DNA of 30,118 bases from an uncultured Clostridia bacterium (GTDB lineage Bacteria; Bacillota; Clostridia; UMGS1810). The notes under the pieces are model-generated. The model searched no databases and was not told the DNA's origin. It saw only the letters and a list, made by a program, of their open reading frames with translations. Within the stretch, counting starts at the first letter, position 1. Each line of letters opens with the position of its first letter. Below are positions 1 to 8,160 of the stretch, piece after piece. The stretch spans positions 1 through 30,118 of the forward strand of contig CALGRC010000134.1 in NCBI GenBank assembly GCA_937959315.1. Direction: 5' to 3'. Both the position numbers and the translations under genes were made by a program.

Positions 1-817
1 GGTCAATCTCCCGCCGGTAGGCACCCACCACCGTCGCCACATACAGCTCGTTTTTCATCCGGCCCTCAATTTTCAGGCTGGATACCCCCGCCTGCACCAG
101 CGCCGGGATATGGGAAATCATGCACATATCGCGCGAATTGTACAAAAAGGTACCGCGCCCGTCCTCCATGACCGGCAGGTATTCCCCCGGCCGTTTTTCC
201 TCCATCAGCACATAGTTCCACCGGCAGGGCTGCGCACACGCGCCGTGGTTGGCGTCCCGCCCGGCGAGGTAGTTGCTGATGAGGCACCGCCCAGAAAAGG
301 ACACGCACATGGCGCCGTGCACAAATACTTCCACCTCCGCGTCGGTATGGGCAGCAATCTCTGCTACCTGGCCCATCGAAAGCTCGCGCGCCAGAATGAC
401 CCGCGCCGCGCCAAGCCGCCGCCAAAACTGCGCGGTACGCCAATTTGCCACCCCCGCCTGGGTGCTGATGTGTACATCCAGGCCGGGCGCTTCCTCCCGC
501 GCAATGGCAAACAAACCGGGGTCGGACACAATCACCGCATCCGCCCCCAGTGCCGCAAGCTCCCGCACATAGGCGGAAAACGCATCCAGTTCTTCATTTT
601 TTGCCACAATATTGGCCGCCACATACACTTTTTTGCCGCGCGCATGGGCAAAGGCAAGCCCCTCAGAGAGCTCTTCTGAAGTAAAATTCTTTGCCGCCCC
701 CCGCATGGAATAGGACTTCCCGCCCACATACACCGCGTCTGCGCCATAGGCGATGGCATATTTTAAAAGGGGCAGGCTGCCCGCCGGGGCGAGCAATTCC
801 GGTTTTTTCCCGCTCAT
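1..817 (-). CDS. Peptidase U32 family protein, N-terminal part (TrhP/YrrO-like), cut by window edge
   Basis: The reading frame starts with ATG at 817 and is open to base 1, so only about 272 N-terminal residues are visible. It begins MSGKKPELLAPAGSLPLLKYA and continues with GADAVYVGG, the usual start of U32 proteins. Further on are HISTQAG, ARELS, EVFVHGAMCVSFSGRC, CAQPCRWNY and SLKIEGRMK, the conserved U32 core with its cysteines. Known family members include the tRNA 5-hydroxyuridine proteins TrhP (YrrN/YrrO in Bacillus) and the 23S rRNA protein RlhA; despite the family name, most are not shown to be proteases. The start codon overlaps the mltG stop by four bases (ATGA), so the two are translationally coupled. 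The mltG-U32 order matches the Bacillus yrrL-yrrN-yrrO neighbourhood, which favours the tRNA-modification assignment. The exact subfamily is inferred. Confidence 0.88.
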   Translation of the reverse strand, partial: MSGKKPELLAPAGSLPLLKYAIAYGADAVYVGGKSYSMRGAAKNFTSEELSEGLAFAHARGKKVYVAANIVAKNEELDAFSAYVRELAALGADAVIVSDPGLFAIAREEAPGLDVHISTQAGVANWRTAQFWRRLGAARVILARELSMGQVAEIAAHTDAEVEVFVHGAMCVSFSGRCLISNYLAGRDANHGACAQPCRWNYVLMEEKRPGEYLPVMEDGRGTFLYNSRDMCMISHIPALVQAGVSSLKIEGRMKNELYVATVVGAYRREID

Positions 818-1830
818 TGCATGGTCTTCCTCGCATGTTCTTCATAGGTTTCTGAAAAGGTGTGCTTGCCAGTGCTGTCCAGCCCAAAATAGAGCGCGCC
901 GGTATCGGCCGGCCACAGCGCCGCCTCAATGGACGCTTCCCCCGGGTTGGCAATGGGCCCAACCGGCAGCCCGGCATGCAGGTAGGTATTATACGGCGAC
1001 TCTATCTGCGTATCGGCGGTAGACAGCACCGGCTTGCGTTCGCCTAAAATATACTGTACCGTCGCGCACGACTGGAGCTTGTCCAGCCCGCCTTTGCCGG
1101 CAAGGCGGTTGTGGAACACGCCGGAAATCTCCGCGCGGTCCTCGTCGCCCACCGCTTCCCGCTCAATCACCGACGCCAGCGTTACCACGTCGTCTACCGT
1201 CATATCCAGTTCATTGGCGCGCGCTTGATAATCGCCGTCAAATACCCGTTCAAACTGGTTCAAAAATACCTCCACCAACTGCTGCGGCGCCATGCCCTTT
1301 TCAAATTCATAGGTTTCGGGGAACAGATACCCCTCCAGCGCCACCTCCCGCTCGCTTACATCATGGATGGAGCTTAAAAAATCATAGGGATAGCCGGTCT
1401 GATTGGCCGCTTCTAAAAAATCATCCGCGCTGCACAATCCGGCTTCTTCCAGCTTTTGGGCAATCTGCCGGGCCTCCGACCCCTCGGGGATGGTCACCCG
1501 CACATAGGCGTCTGAATTTGGGCTGCCGGATAACAGCTCCATCATGTCATGATAGGACGCGCCGTAGGGCACAGCAAACGCCCCCGGCTTGTACTGGCCG
1601 TCAAACCCCTCGCTGCGGGAGCAGAGCCGGAACACTAGCGGATAGCGGATGAGCCCCTGCTGCTGCAGCGCATCGGCCACATCTGCCGTGGTTGCGCCCG
1701 CCTCAATGCGCACCTCGGCAGTACCGCCTTGCGCAGAACTTCCGTTGATATCGCCAAACACGCTGAGCCCGCCAATGACAACCGCCAGGCAGGCCGCCGC
1801 CAACATCACTGTGACAACCAGTTTTTTCAT
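814..1830 (-). CDS. mltG: Endolytic murein transglycosylase MltG (YceG-like)
   Basis: A 338-residue protein that cleaves nascent peptidoglycan glycan strands at the outer face of the membrane and so limits strand length. Residues about 5-25 form a single N-terminal membrane anchor (VVTVMLAAACLAVVIGGLSVF). A LysM-like section follows (EVRIEAGATTADVADALQQQGLI), then the YceG catalytic domain. The family signature is clear: LASVIEREA carries the catalytic glutamate, followed by ISGVFHNRL and LQSCATVQYILG, and near the C-terminus SPYNTYLHAGLPVGPIANPG. Length is normal for the family. ATG at 1830 has GGAGG eight bases upstream. It has its own promoter just beyond the yunB stop codon and is followed by the overlapping U32 gene. 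Confidence 0.95.
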   Translation of the reverse strand: MKKLVVTVMLAAACLAVVIGGLSVFGDINGSSAQGGTAEVRIEAGATTADVADALQQQGLIRYPLVFRLCSRSEGFDGQYKPGAFAVPYGASYHDMMELLSGSPNSDAYVRVTIPEGSEARQIAQKLEEAGLCSADDFLEAANQTGYPYDFLSSIHDVSEREVALEGYLFPETYEFEKGMAPQQLVEVFLNQFERVFDGDYQARANELDMTVDDVVTLASVIEREAVGDEDRAEISGVFHNRLAGKGGLDKLQSCATVQYILGERKPVLSTADTQIESPYNTYLHAGLPVGPIANPGEASIEAALWPADTGALYFGLDSTGKHTFSETYEEHARKTMQ

Positions 1831-1867
1831 AGGCTTTTCCTCCGTTATCTGTCAATCGAGTATGTAT

Positions 1868-1896
1868 ATTGTACCGCGGCAGGGCAAAAAAGTCAA
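1868..1896 (-). promoter_or_regulatory. Sigma-A-type promoter of mltG
   Basis: On the minus strand, TTGACT (1891-1896) and TACAAT (1868-1873) are separated by 17 bp. The site lies right behind the yunB stop codon, about 40 bp upstream of the mltG start. Confidence 0.75.
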
Positions 1897-1899
1897 ATA

Positions 1900-2619
1900 T
1901 TACTCCAACAGGTCAAACAGGTAATTTTCCACACCCGTCCCATCCGGCTGGGCGCTGCCCACATTGGCGTAGTGCTCAGGGACCGATCCGACAATGAGCG
2001 TCTGTGCCACCAGCACCGACGTCTGCACATCCGCGTCGGCTGAAAACCCCGGCAAAATCGCTGAAACCCGCGTTTTCACGTCCAGGAACACTTCCTGGCG
2101 CGTCTGGTTAATCCCCGCCTCGGTAAAGGTGCTGTGGAAATCCACATCCACAGACCCATACGGCACAAAATGGAACCCGACGCCCGGCCCCATGCCGGAC
2201 AGCAATGCCGACCCGGTCAGGCTGCCCGCCGGGATACGCACACCTACCTCCCCCGCCTGGGACAGGCTGTTTAAAATTTGAAGCGACAGGTCGGACTTGA
2301 TTTGGTTGACTGTGGCGGGGTTGGCTGTCACCGCCGTCACATGGCCGCTTTCATCCCGCGAAACAGTCATAAGATCGTCATACCCAACGGCCTGCTGTGC
2401 AAATGTGTCCCGGACCGCCGTATGGATGGCGGTGACTGCTACCGCTTCCAATTTGGACTGCGCCACCCGTTCTATGGTGGGACGCAAGGCAGCGGCAGCC
2501 CACACCAGCACAAATACCAGCGCCGCCATGCCCAGCAGCGCCAGCAGCCCAATGCTGGGCCCGCGGTAAGGCCGCCGCCGTATGTATCCCCGGTAAGGCC
2601 GTCCAAATTTCATTTTCAT
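1900..2619 (-). CDS. yunB: Sporulation protein YunB
   Basis: A YunB-family protein of 239 residues. In Bacillus, YunB is made in the mother cell and is needed for normal spore formation; its biochemical role is unknown. A very basic, Arg-rich N-terminus (KFGRPYRGYIRRRPYRG) precedes one membrane helix (about residues 25-45, LLALLGMAALVFVLVWAAAAL). The family core follows: IERVAQSKLEAVA, DDLMTVSRDESGHVTAV, PAGSLTGSALLSGMGPGV, and the C-terminal DVQTSVLVAQTLIVGSVPEHY. A GTG at 2628 is possible, but AAAAGGGG lies eight bases before the ATG at 2619, so that start is chosen. It follows the ydcF-like gene by about 57 bp and is probably co-transcribed with it. No clear mother-cell promoter was found. 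Confidence 0.9.
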   Translation of the reverse strand: MKMKFGRPYRGYIRRRPYRGPSIGLLALLGMAALVFVLVWAAAALRPTIERVAQSKLEAVAVTAIHTAVRDTFAQQAVGYDDLMTVSRDESGHVTAVTANPATVNQIKSDLSLQILNSLSQAGEVGVRIPAGSLTGSALLSGMGPGVGFHFVPYGSVDVDFHSTFTEAGINQTRQEVFLDVKTRVSAILPGFSADADVQTSVLVAQTLIVGSVPEHYANVGSAQPDGTGVENYLFDLLE

Positions 2620-2676
2620 TGCACACACCCCTTTTCCCTATCATATGCCAAAGGGTGCAAAAGGTTTCCAGCCGGT

Positions 2677-3417
2677 TTAACCGCCCGACAGCCACATCCA
2701 GGCGACGGCACATATTTCCCGGGCATAGCTGACCGGCGCCAAATACCAATCCAGCCCGGCCGGATAGGACGCCGCAGACAGCCCAGCCGCCCTGGCCATG
2801 CGGCCGGCGCGGTAGGCGTGGAAATTATTGGTCACGTATACAACGCGGTATCCGGCGCCCAGCCGTTCGTCTAAAAGCCGCTTGCTGAACGCAAAATTTT
2901 CTTCTGTACTGGTGGACTGGTCTTCCATCAAAACCCGCGCCGGGCCTATCCCGTGCGCAAGGAGATACTGCCGCATGGCATAGGCTTCCGTCACCAATTC
3001 CTGCGGCCCCTGCCCCCCGCTTACCACAAGGAGTGCATCCGGGTTTTTCCGCGCATATTCCAGCCCTTTGTCCAGCCGCCGCTGCAAGGTACGGGTCACC
3101 TGGTCGCCGCGGATGCCCGCTCCCAATATCACCACAGCGTCCTCGGTAAAATCGGCCTGCGGGATGCTGCCGTATATGCCAATGCCCACCGCCAATCCCA
3201 GCGCGCCGGCGGCGCCGGCACAAACAAACACCGCCGCCGCCCGGCCAAGCCGGGTATGGGCAGCGTGCTTTACCGCCCCATACCAAATACCAACGGCCAG
3301 CAGCGCCGCGCCGCACAGCAGCACCGCAAGATTGCCAAAATTCCAGTTGGTACGCACCGCCATGGCCAATGCATACAGCGTGATTATCCCGCCAGCCCCC
3401 AGCCATACCTTACGCAT
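2677..3417 (-). CDS. YdcF/SanA family membrane protein (DUF218 domain)
   Basis: A 246-residue protein with two predicted N-terminal membrane helices (LGAGGIITLYALAMAV and a stretch around AVLLCGAALLAVGIWYGAV) and a third hydrophobic stretch around AVFVCAGAAGALGLAVGIGI. A cytoplasmic or extracellular DUF218 domain follows: AVVILGAGIRGDQVTRTLQRRL, LLVVSGGQG, EAYAMRQYL, MEDQSTSTEENFAFSK and VYVTNNFHAYRAGRMA. Members such as SanA and ElyC affect the cell envelope, with no defined reaction. ATG at 3417 is preferred over an ATG at 3444 because a purine-rich GGGAGGGATGGGG precedes it and it overlaps the end of the upstream AraC gene by eight bases. That overlap implies co-transcription with the regulator. 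Confidence 0.85.
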   Translation of the reverse strand: MRKVWLGAGGIITLYALAMAVRTNWNFGNLAVLLCGAALLAVGIWYGAVKHAAHTRLGRAAAVFVCAGAAGALGLAVGIGIYGSIPQADFTEDAVVILGAGIRGDQVTRTLQRRLDKGLEYARKNPDALLVVSGGQGPQELVTEAYAMRQYLLAHGIGPARVLMEDQSTSTEENFAFSKRLLDERLGAGYRVVYVTNNFHAYRAGRMARAAGLSAASYPAGLDWYLAPVSYAREICAVAWMWLSGG

Positions 3418-4246
3418 ATCCCCATCCCTCCCCCTTCCGGTCATCTGCCGGATGTGAAGATCCCGCCAAATAGGCAGAAGGCGGCTGCCCTGTCATCCTT
3501 TTAAACTGCCTGCAAAAATGGCTCACATTCTGATATCCGGCCATCTGCGCAACCGCCGCGACCTTGCCAGTACCCGTCCCCAGCAGGTATTTGGCGTACG
3601 CAATCCGCGCCGCAATCAAATCGGCGGCCGGGGAAATATGATAAAACCGCTGATAGAGCACGCTAAACCGCGACCGGCTCAAATGCAGCACGGCGGCCAT
3701 GGCCGCCACATCCCACGGCTGCCCCGCCTGCCGGTACAGCTGCTGCCGGAACCGGTCAAATTTTTCCTTTTGCCCGGCCAAATAGGCGCTGCCGACAGCG
3801 GCATGTTCCCGCCTGCAAGCGCGTGCCACAGAAAAAAGCAGGCTTCCAAGCAGGCAGGAAGCTTGATCCTCCCAGTATGGCTCACGGTTGATACACTCGG
3901 CGCTGCATTCGCCCAGCAAACGGGAAATAAACCGTGTCTCCGGCAGGAAAAACGGCCGCTGCGGGATATCCAGTGCCAGCAGCGCCGCCCGGTCGGCGGG
4001 GATAAAATGTACCCAGTTGTGCACCAGCGCACAATTGGGACTTTCAAACCAATGCCGGGTACCGGGCGGGGTTAAAACACACGCCCCCGGCGGTAAATCC
4101 AGCAGCTCCCCATCCTGCAAAAACCGGACGGGAGTTAAAAAATGCAAAAACAAAAAGTCATCTGTCCCATGCGGACGGTCCAGCACAAAACCCTGCCGCT
4201 CCCGCCACTCACAGCCAACCATCTGCACCTGATACAGCCGCTCCAT
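3410..4246 (-). CDS. AraC family transcriptional regulator
   Basis: A 278-residue protein with a cupin-like ligand-sensing N-terminus (residues about 1-150, including LLDLPPGACVLTPPGTRHWFE) and a C-terminal double helix-turn-helix domain (about 175-270). The second half shows typical AraC features: AAVLHLSRSRFSVLYQRFYHISPAADLIAARI, then VAAVAQMAGYQNVSHFCRQFKRMTGQPPSAYL. It is transcribed divergently from a family 2 glycoside hydrolase 125 bp away, the classic arrangement for a sugar-responsive activator of the neighbouring gene. The inducer cannot be read from the sequence. The ATG has AAGGGGG seven bases upstream and a good minus-strand promoter. Confidence 0.92.
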   Translation of the reverse strand: MERLYQVQMVGCEWRERQGFVLDRPHGTDDFLFLHFLTPVRFLQDGELLDLPPGACVLTPPGTRHWFESPNCALVHNWVHFIPADRAALLALDIPQRPFFLPETRFISRLLGECSAECINREPYWEDQASCLLGSLLFSVARACRREHAAVGSAYLAGQKEKFDRFRQQLYRQAGQPWDVAAMAAVLHLSRSRFSVLYQRFYHISPAADLIAARIAYAKYLLGTGTGKVAAVAQMAGYQNVSHFCRQFKRMTGQPPSAYLAGSSHPADDRKGEGWGYA

Positions 4247-4269
4247 CCCAGCGCCCCCTTTCTCATTTT

Positions 4270-4298
4270 GTTATACCAAAAACAGCACAATATGTCAA
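4270..4298 (-). promoter_or_regulatory. Sigma-A-type promoter of the AraC regulator
   Basis: On the minus strand, TTGACA (4293-4298) and TATAAC (4270-4275) are 17 bp apart, with TGG directly before the -10 box (extended -10). It drives the araC-like gene and probably the ydcF-like gene and yunB behind it. Confidence 0.75.
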
Positions 4299-4318
4299 AT
4301 CATCCGTACAATATATCA

Positions 4319-4348
4319 TTGCCAAGCCGGGCGTGCCGGCGCTACAAT
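4319..4348 (+). promoter_or_regulatory. Probable promoter of the GH2 gene with dyad in the spacer
   Basis: TTGCCA (4319-4324) and TACAAT (4343-4348) are separated by 18 bp, about 25 bp upstream of the glycosidase start. The spacer holds a perfect dyad, GCCGG-gcgtg-CCGGC (4326-4340), a plausible regulator binding site. Confidence 0.55.
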
Positions 4349-4371
4349 AAAGAAAAAAGGAGGCGTTTTGT

Positions 4372-6090
4372 ATGGAAATTCCAAGGCCGGAATATCCGCG
4401 CCCGCAAATGGTGCGGGAAAACTGGATGAACCTCAACGGCACATGGGCCTTCGCCTACGATCCCGGCCGGTCAGGCCAGGCGCGCGGCATGGCCCAGTCG
4501 GCGTGGGAGGGGCAGCCCATCACCGTGCCGTTTTGCCCCGAAAGCACCCTGTCGGGCATTGGCAACACCGATTTTTTAAATGCCGTCTGGTACCGGCGCA
4601 GCTTTCGCATTCCCGGCGGGTGGAAGGGTATGCGGATACTGCTGCATTTTGAGGCAGTGGACTATGAGAGCAAGGTTTGGGTTAACGGCCAGTTGGCCGG
4701 CGGCCACCGCGGCGGGTATACGCCCTTTTCGTTCGACATTACCAGCCTGCTGCAGGACGGGGAAAACACCATAACCCTGTATGCCGAGGACGACACCCGT
4801 ACCGGACGGCAGCCGGCCGGCAAACAGAGCGTAGAATACGCTTCGGCCAGCTCCTGCTACACACGCGTCACCGGCATTTGGCAAACCGTCTGGCTGGAGG
4901 CAGTCCCCCAGTCGTACATCGTATCCTACCGGGCGATTCCTGATGTGGATAACCATCTGCTCCACCTGGCAGTTACCGTCAAGGGCAGCGGCACCCTGTA
5001 TGCGGCGGCCCGCTACCAGGGCCAGCCGGCAGGCCAGGCGTCCGCAAAGGGCAGCGGCACCATCCGCCTGCAGCTTCCGCTGTCTGCGCTCCATCTGTGG
5101 CAGCCGCTGGACGCAAAGCTATACGATTTGGAGCTGTCCTTCGGCGACGACCGGGTAGAGGGCTATTTTGGCATGCGCAAGCTGGAGTGGGGGGATGGCG
5201 CCATCCGCATCAACGGCAAGCCGGTTTTCCAGCGGCTGGTGCTGGACCAGGGGTTTTATCCGGACGGCATTTACACCGCCCCCACCGACCAGGCGCTCCA
5301 GCAGGATATTGCGCTGTCTATGGCGCTTGGCTTCAACGGCGCACGGCTGCATGAAAAGCTGTTTGAACGCCGCTTCCTGTACCATGCCGACCACATGGGC
5401 TATCTGGTTTGGGGGGAATTTGCCAACTCAGGCTTTGACTACAGCCGCCCGGATGGCTTGGAGATATACCTGCCCCAATGGATGGAAGCCATGGAGCGGG
5501 ACTGGAACAGCCCGGCACTCATTGGCTGGTGCGCATTCAACGAAACCTGGGATTACGACTTCCGCCGCCAGAATGACGCAATGCTGGAAAACGTTTACCG
5601 CATGACCAAACGGATGGACGACACCCGCCCGGTCATTGACACCAGCGGCAACTACCATGTGATAACCGATATCTACGACATCCACGACTATGAGCAGGAT
5701 GTGGAACAATTTGCCGCACACTACGCCCCCATGCTGGAGGGCGGCGCGCCGTTTGAAACCTTCCCCGAACGCCAGAAATGGGGCGGGCAGCCCTATTTTG
5801 TCAGCGAATACGGCGGCATGGCATGGCAAAAGCCGGGCGCAGAGGGCTGGGGCTACGGCAACGCGCCAAAGTCGGTAGAAGAATATGTCCATCGGTATAT
5901 CAGCCTGTGCCGCACCCTGCTGGACAACCCCCGCATCTGTGCGCTGTGCTACACCCAGCTTTACGATATCGAGCAAGAGCAAAACGGCGTTTATTACTAC
6001 GACCGCACTCCAAAATTCCCACCCCATGTGATGGAGCAGCTTCGCGCCGCCATGGCCGCGCCGGCTGCCATCGAACAGGAAAAGGCATAA
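4372..6090 (+). CDS. Glycoside hydrolase family 2 protein (beta-galactosidase/glucuronidase type)
   Basis: A 572-residue retaining beta-glycosidase with the three core GH2 domains. The N-terminal jelly-roll sugar-binding domain (about 1-190) includes ENWMNLNGTWAF, VPFCPESTLSGIG, VWVNGQLAGGHRGGYTPFSFDIT and RVTGIWQTVWLE. An immunoglobulin-like domain (about 190-280) follows, then a TIM barrel. The predicted acid/base is E391 in WCAFNETWD and the nucleophile is E479 in PYFVSEYGG. There is no signal peptide and no C-terminal accessory domain, so it is probably cytoplasmic and acts on small imported glycosides. The specific sugar (galactoside, glucuronide or other) cannot be decided. The ATG at 4372 has AGGAGG eight to nine bases upstream. 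The divergent AraC regulator is the likely controller. Confidence 0.93.
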   Translation: MEIPRPEYPRPQMVRENWMNLNGTWAFAYDPGRSGQARGMAQSAWEGQPITVPFCPESTLSGIGNTDFLNAVWYRRSFRIPGGWKGMRILLHFEAVDYESKVWVNGQLAGGHRGGYTPFSFDITSLLQDGENTITLYAEDDTRTGRQPAGKQSVEYASASSCYTRVTGIWQTVWLEAVPQSYIVSYRAIPDVDNHLLHLAVTVKGSGTLYAAARYQGQPAGQASAKGSGTIRLQLPLSALHLWQPLDAKLYDLELSFGDDRVEGYFGMRKLEWGDGAIRINGKPVFQRLVLDQGFYPDGIYTAPTDQALQQDIALSMALGFNGARLHEKLFERRFLYHADHMGYLVWGEFANSGFDYSRPDGLEIYLPQWMEAMERDWNSPALIGWCAFNETWDYDFRRQNDAMLENVYRMTKRMDDTRPVIDTSGNYHVITDIYDIHDYEQDVEQFAAHYAPMLEGGAPFETFPERQKWGGQPYFVSEYGGMAWQKPGAEGWGYGNAPKSVEEYVHRYISLCRTLLDNPRICALCYTQLYDIEQEQNGVYYYDRTPKFPPHVMEQLRAAMAAPAAIEQEKA

Positions 6091-6121
6091 AAAAAGCCCG
6101 GTATGTATACCGGGCTTTTTT
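6091..6121. terminator. Bidirectional intrinsic terminator
   Basis: A 10-bp perfect stem (6095-6104 with 6107-6116, AGCCCGGTAT/ATACCGGGCT) is flanked by an A-run on the left and a T-run on the right. It can stop both the GH2 transcript and the oppositely oriented anti-sigma transcript. Confidence 0.9.
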
Positions 6122-6130
6122 TATGCCTGA

Positions 6131-7354
6131 TTATTCAATATAAAAGACCGATTGTTCACCCGAACCTTCGGTGATTTCCACCGATTCCACAAACCCGGTT
6201 TCCTGGATTTGCTCCAGCGTCTCTTCAAAATCTGCCGGATCCACCGTGACCGTCATGCCGCTGCCGGTGGTCTCAATGCTGCCGTCCACATTGGCAGACA
6301 CCTGCCGCTGGACAGCCAGCATATTGCCTTCCCCCGACTTGCTGATGGTCACATAGCACACCCTTGGCACTTGTATGGCATTGGCCGCAGCAGCAGTACT
6401 GCTGCCATTGCCACCGCCGCCACCTCTTCCGCTTCCGCTGCTGCCAACCGCCGGCGGCTCCGCCTGCAATTTTGGCACGACAGCGCCGCCTGCGGTATCT
6501 TCCAGCCCTTCAACTGCCGGCGAACTGAAAAGTGCGGCCTGGTCTGCGCTTTCCACACCGGCAGCATGTTCCTCAGCCTCCGGATACCCCTGTGCCGCAG
6601 TCTGCGCTTCCTTTTCAGCCTCCGCCGTACTTATCCCGCTATTGGCCGGGGCCGCCGGTGGCTGCTGGGCAGAATCCGCCTGCCCTTGCGCAGATGGCGC
6701 CGCAGGCATCTGCACATCCGGAACCTGCATCTGCACATCTGCCGTACCTGCCAAAGAGGGCTGCTGGGTATCCGCTTCCGGCACATATCCGGCAGGGTCT
6801 TCTTTGCGCTCCGCAAACCTTCCCGCCGCTGACGGCTGTTCAGGCTGTGCCTGGGACTGTACCGCCCCATCCAACGGCTGTTCAGGCGCCGGCGCTGTAT
6901 TTTCCGGCTCCGCCGGCTGCACCGCAGCAGGCGCATCCGGTACATTTGGCGCATCGTCGATATAAGCGGTATCCGCCAGCGGCAACTGCGTCACACGAAA
7001 ATACTGGTCATACACTGCCGTTTTCCCAATGACGGCCAACAGCAGCACGGCGGCGCAGGCTGAACCATACGCCTTCCAGCCGCGGAAGGACTGGAACCCA
7101 GTTCTCTTCTTAGATCGTGCCGCACGCACTGCCTCCTGCTGCCGCACACGCCCCATGACGCGCGCCGTAAAATCAGCGGGAGGCTGTACCGCGCTTTCCC
7201 TGAGGGCGGACACCAACTGGCTGGTCAGTTCATAGTTTTCCCGGCAGTCGTCACACGAGCTGATATGGTCTTCAAATGCTGTCATATCCCGCTCACTGAT
7301 GTCGCCGTCGATGTAACGGTCCATGAGCTCTCTTGCCTTGCTGCAAGTTATCAC
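6131..7354 (-). CDS. Membrane-anchored anti-sigma factor with zinc-finger (ZAS-type) domain
   Basis: About 407 residues. The cytoplasmic N-terminus has the anti-sigma zinc motif H-x3-C-x2-C (HISSCDDC, within ERDMTAFEDHISSCDDCRENY), plus an upstream Cys in ITCSKARELMD. A single transmembrane helix follows (about residues 95-115, AYGSACAAVLLLAVIGKTAVY). The outer part is a long low-complexity linker rich in Pro, Ala and Gln, then a Gly/Ser run. A small folded C-terminal domain (about 325-407, VCYVTISKSG to SVFYIE) resembles no family I can name. GTG at 7354 is chosen because AGGAGG lies ten bases upstream; an upstream TTG would put that ribosome site inside the gene. It follows the sigma gene by 84 bp, and the two probably form one operon. 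It should hold the sigma factor at the membrane until an envelope signal arrives. Confidence 0.88.
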   Translation of the reverse strand: MITCSKARELMDRYIDGDISERDMTAFEDHISSCDDCRENYELTSQLVSALRESAVQPPADFTARVMGRVRQQEAVRAARSKKRTGFQSFRGWKAYGSACAAVLLLAVIGKTAVYDQYFRVTQLPLADTAYIDDAPNVPDAPAAVQPAEPENTAPAPEQPLDGAVQSQAQPEQPSAAGRFAERKEDPAGYVPEADTQQPSLAGTADVQMQVPDVQMPAAPSAQGQADSAQQPPAAPANSGISTAEAEKEAQTAAQGYPEAEEHAAGVESADQAALFSSPAVEGLEDTAGGAVVPKLQAEPPAVGSSGSGRGGGGGNGSSTAAAANAIQVPRVCYVTISKSGEGNMLAVQRQVSANVDGSIETTGSGMTVTVDPADFEETLEQIQETGFVESVEITEGSGEQSVFYIE

Positions 7355-7438
7355 TGCGGCCGCGCCTCCTTTCTCACCCAATTCCAATTGCCAAATCTAT
7401 TGCAATGATACATCCCCGATACTCTTTTGACGCTTGGG

Positions 7439-7996
7439 CTACAAAAATTGTTCCCGGTTTTTTTCAAGAAGTTTTTTTAAATTGTTCCGCGCCCGGCTGA
7501 TCCGGGATTTGACCGTCCCGACCGAGCACCGTTCAATTTTTGCAATTTCTTCATAGCTGAGCCCATTGATATCGCGCAAAATAATCACTTTTTGATGCTC
7601 TGCATGCAGCTTCCCAATGGCCTGGCGCACCAAAAGGACCGTTTCCTTTTCGCCATAGGCCTCTTCCGGCGTAGGGCCGGTGTCCGGCACCTGGAGCTGT
7701 GCCGCTTCCTCCCCGTCTTCCCCGCCGTCCAGCGACGCCGCGCCAGCCCGTTTGCGGCGGCGCAGGCAGTCTAAACATACGTTGGTGGCCACCCGGTACA
7801 GCCAGGTAGAAAACTGCGCATGGAAATGAAACGCACCAATGGAGCGGTAAATTTTGATAAACGCTTCCTGCGCCGCATCATCTGCATCCGCACGGTTCCC
7901 CATGATGGACAGCGCAATGTTGAACACCTTGCCCTGATAGGCCTGCACAAGCTGCTCAAATGCGTCCAAATCCCCAGCCTGCGCACGTTCAACCAA
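7439..7996 (-). CDS. ECF-type RNA polymerase sigma factor (SigW/RpoE-like)
   Basis: At least 185 residues with the two ECF regions. Region 2 spans about 5-75 (AFEQLVQAYQGKVFNIALS, DADDAAQEAFIKIYRSI, FSTWLYRVATNVCLDCLRRR). Region 4 spans about 125-180 (LHAEHQKVIILRDINGLSYEEIA, CSVGTVKSRISRARNNLKKLL). TTG at 7996 is the only conventional start codon in frame but has no convincing ribosome site. The strong AAAGGAGG (8029-8036) sits exactly eight bases before an in-frame ACG at 8020, which would add eight residues ending ASDERQ and fit typical ECF N-termini. Translation may therefore start at ACG, or the start may be misread. It is followed by its anti-sigma gene and has a sigma-A-type promoter, so basal transcription does not need the ECF factor itself. 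Confidence 0.93.
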   Translation of the reverse strand: MVERAQAGDLDAFEQLVQAYQGKVFNIALSIMGNRADADDAAQEAFIKIYRSIGAFHFHAQFSTWLYRVATNVCLDCLRRRKRAGAASLDGGEDGEEAAQLQVPDTGPTPEEAYGEKETVLLVRQAIGKLHAEHQKVIILRDINGLSYEEIAKIERCSVGTVKSRISRARNNLKKLLEKNREQFL

Positions 7997-8061
7997 TTGT
8001 CTTTCGTCTGACGCTGCCGTGGCGACCCCCTCCTTTCCGGCAACAATGGCTACATAGGGAT

Positions 8062-8090
8062 ATCATACCATATCACGGCAAAAGAATCAA
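8062..8090 (-). promoter_or_regulatory. Sigma-A-type promoter of the ECF sigma/anti-sigma operon
   Basis: On the minus strand, TTGATT (8085-8090) and TATGAT (8062-8067) are 17 bp apart. The site lies between the terminator of the upstream stalk-domain gene and the sigma ribosome binding site. Confidence 0.75.
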
Positions 8091-8111
8091 TCCAAAATCG
8101 CCGGAAAATCG

Positions 8112-8146
8112 AAAAACGGCGCACAGGAACCTTATCCTGTGCGCCG
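8112..8146 (-). terminator. Intrinsic terminator of the stalk-domain gene
   Basis: A 12-bp perfect stem, 8117-8128 with 8135-8146, has a six-base loop. On the minus strand it is followed by TTTTT. It separates the stalk-domain gene from the sigma operon. Confidence 0.88.
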
Positions 8147-8160
8147 AAAAGACAGAACCC

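Noticed and set aside
2639..2665. Sigma-K-like promoter (AC, 16 bp, CATATGATA) before yunB
   Set aside because: The predicted transcription start would fall inside the yunB ribosome binding site, leaving no usable leader.
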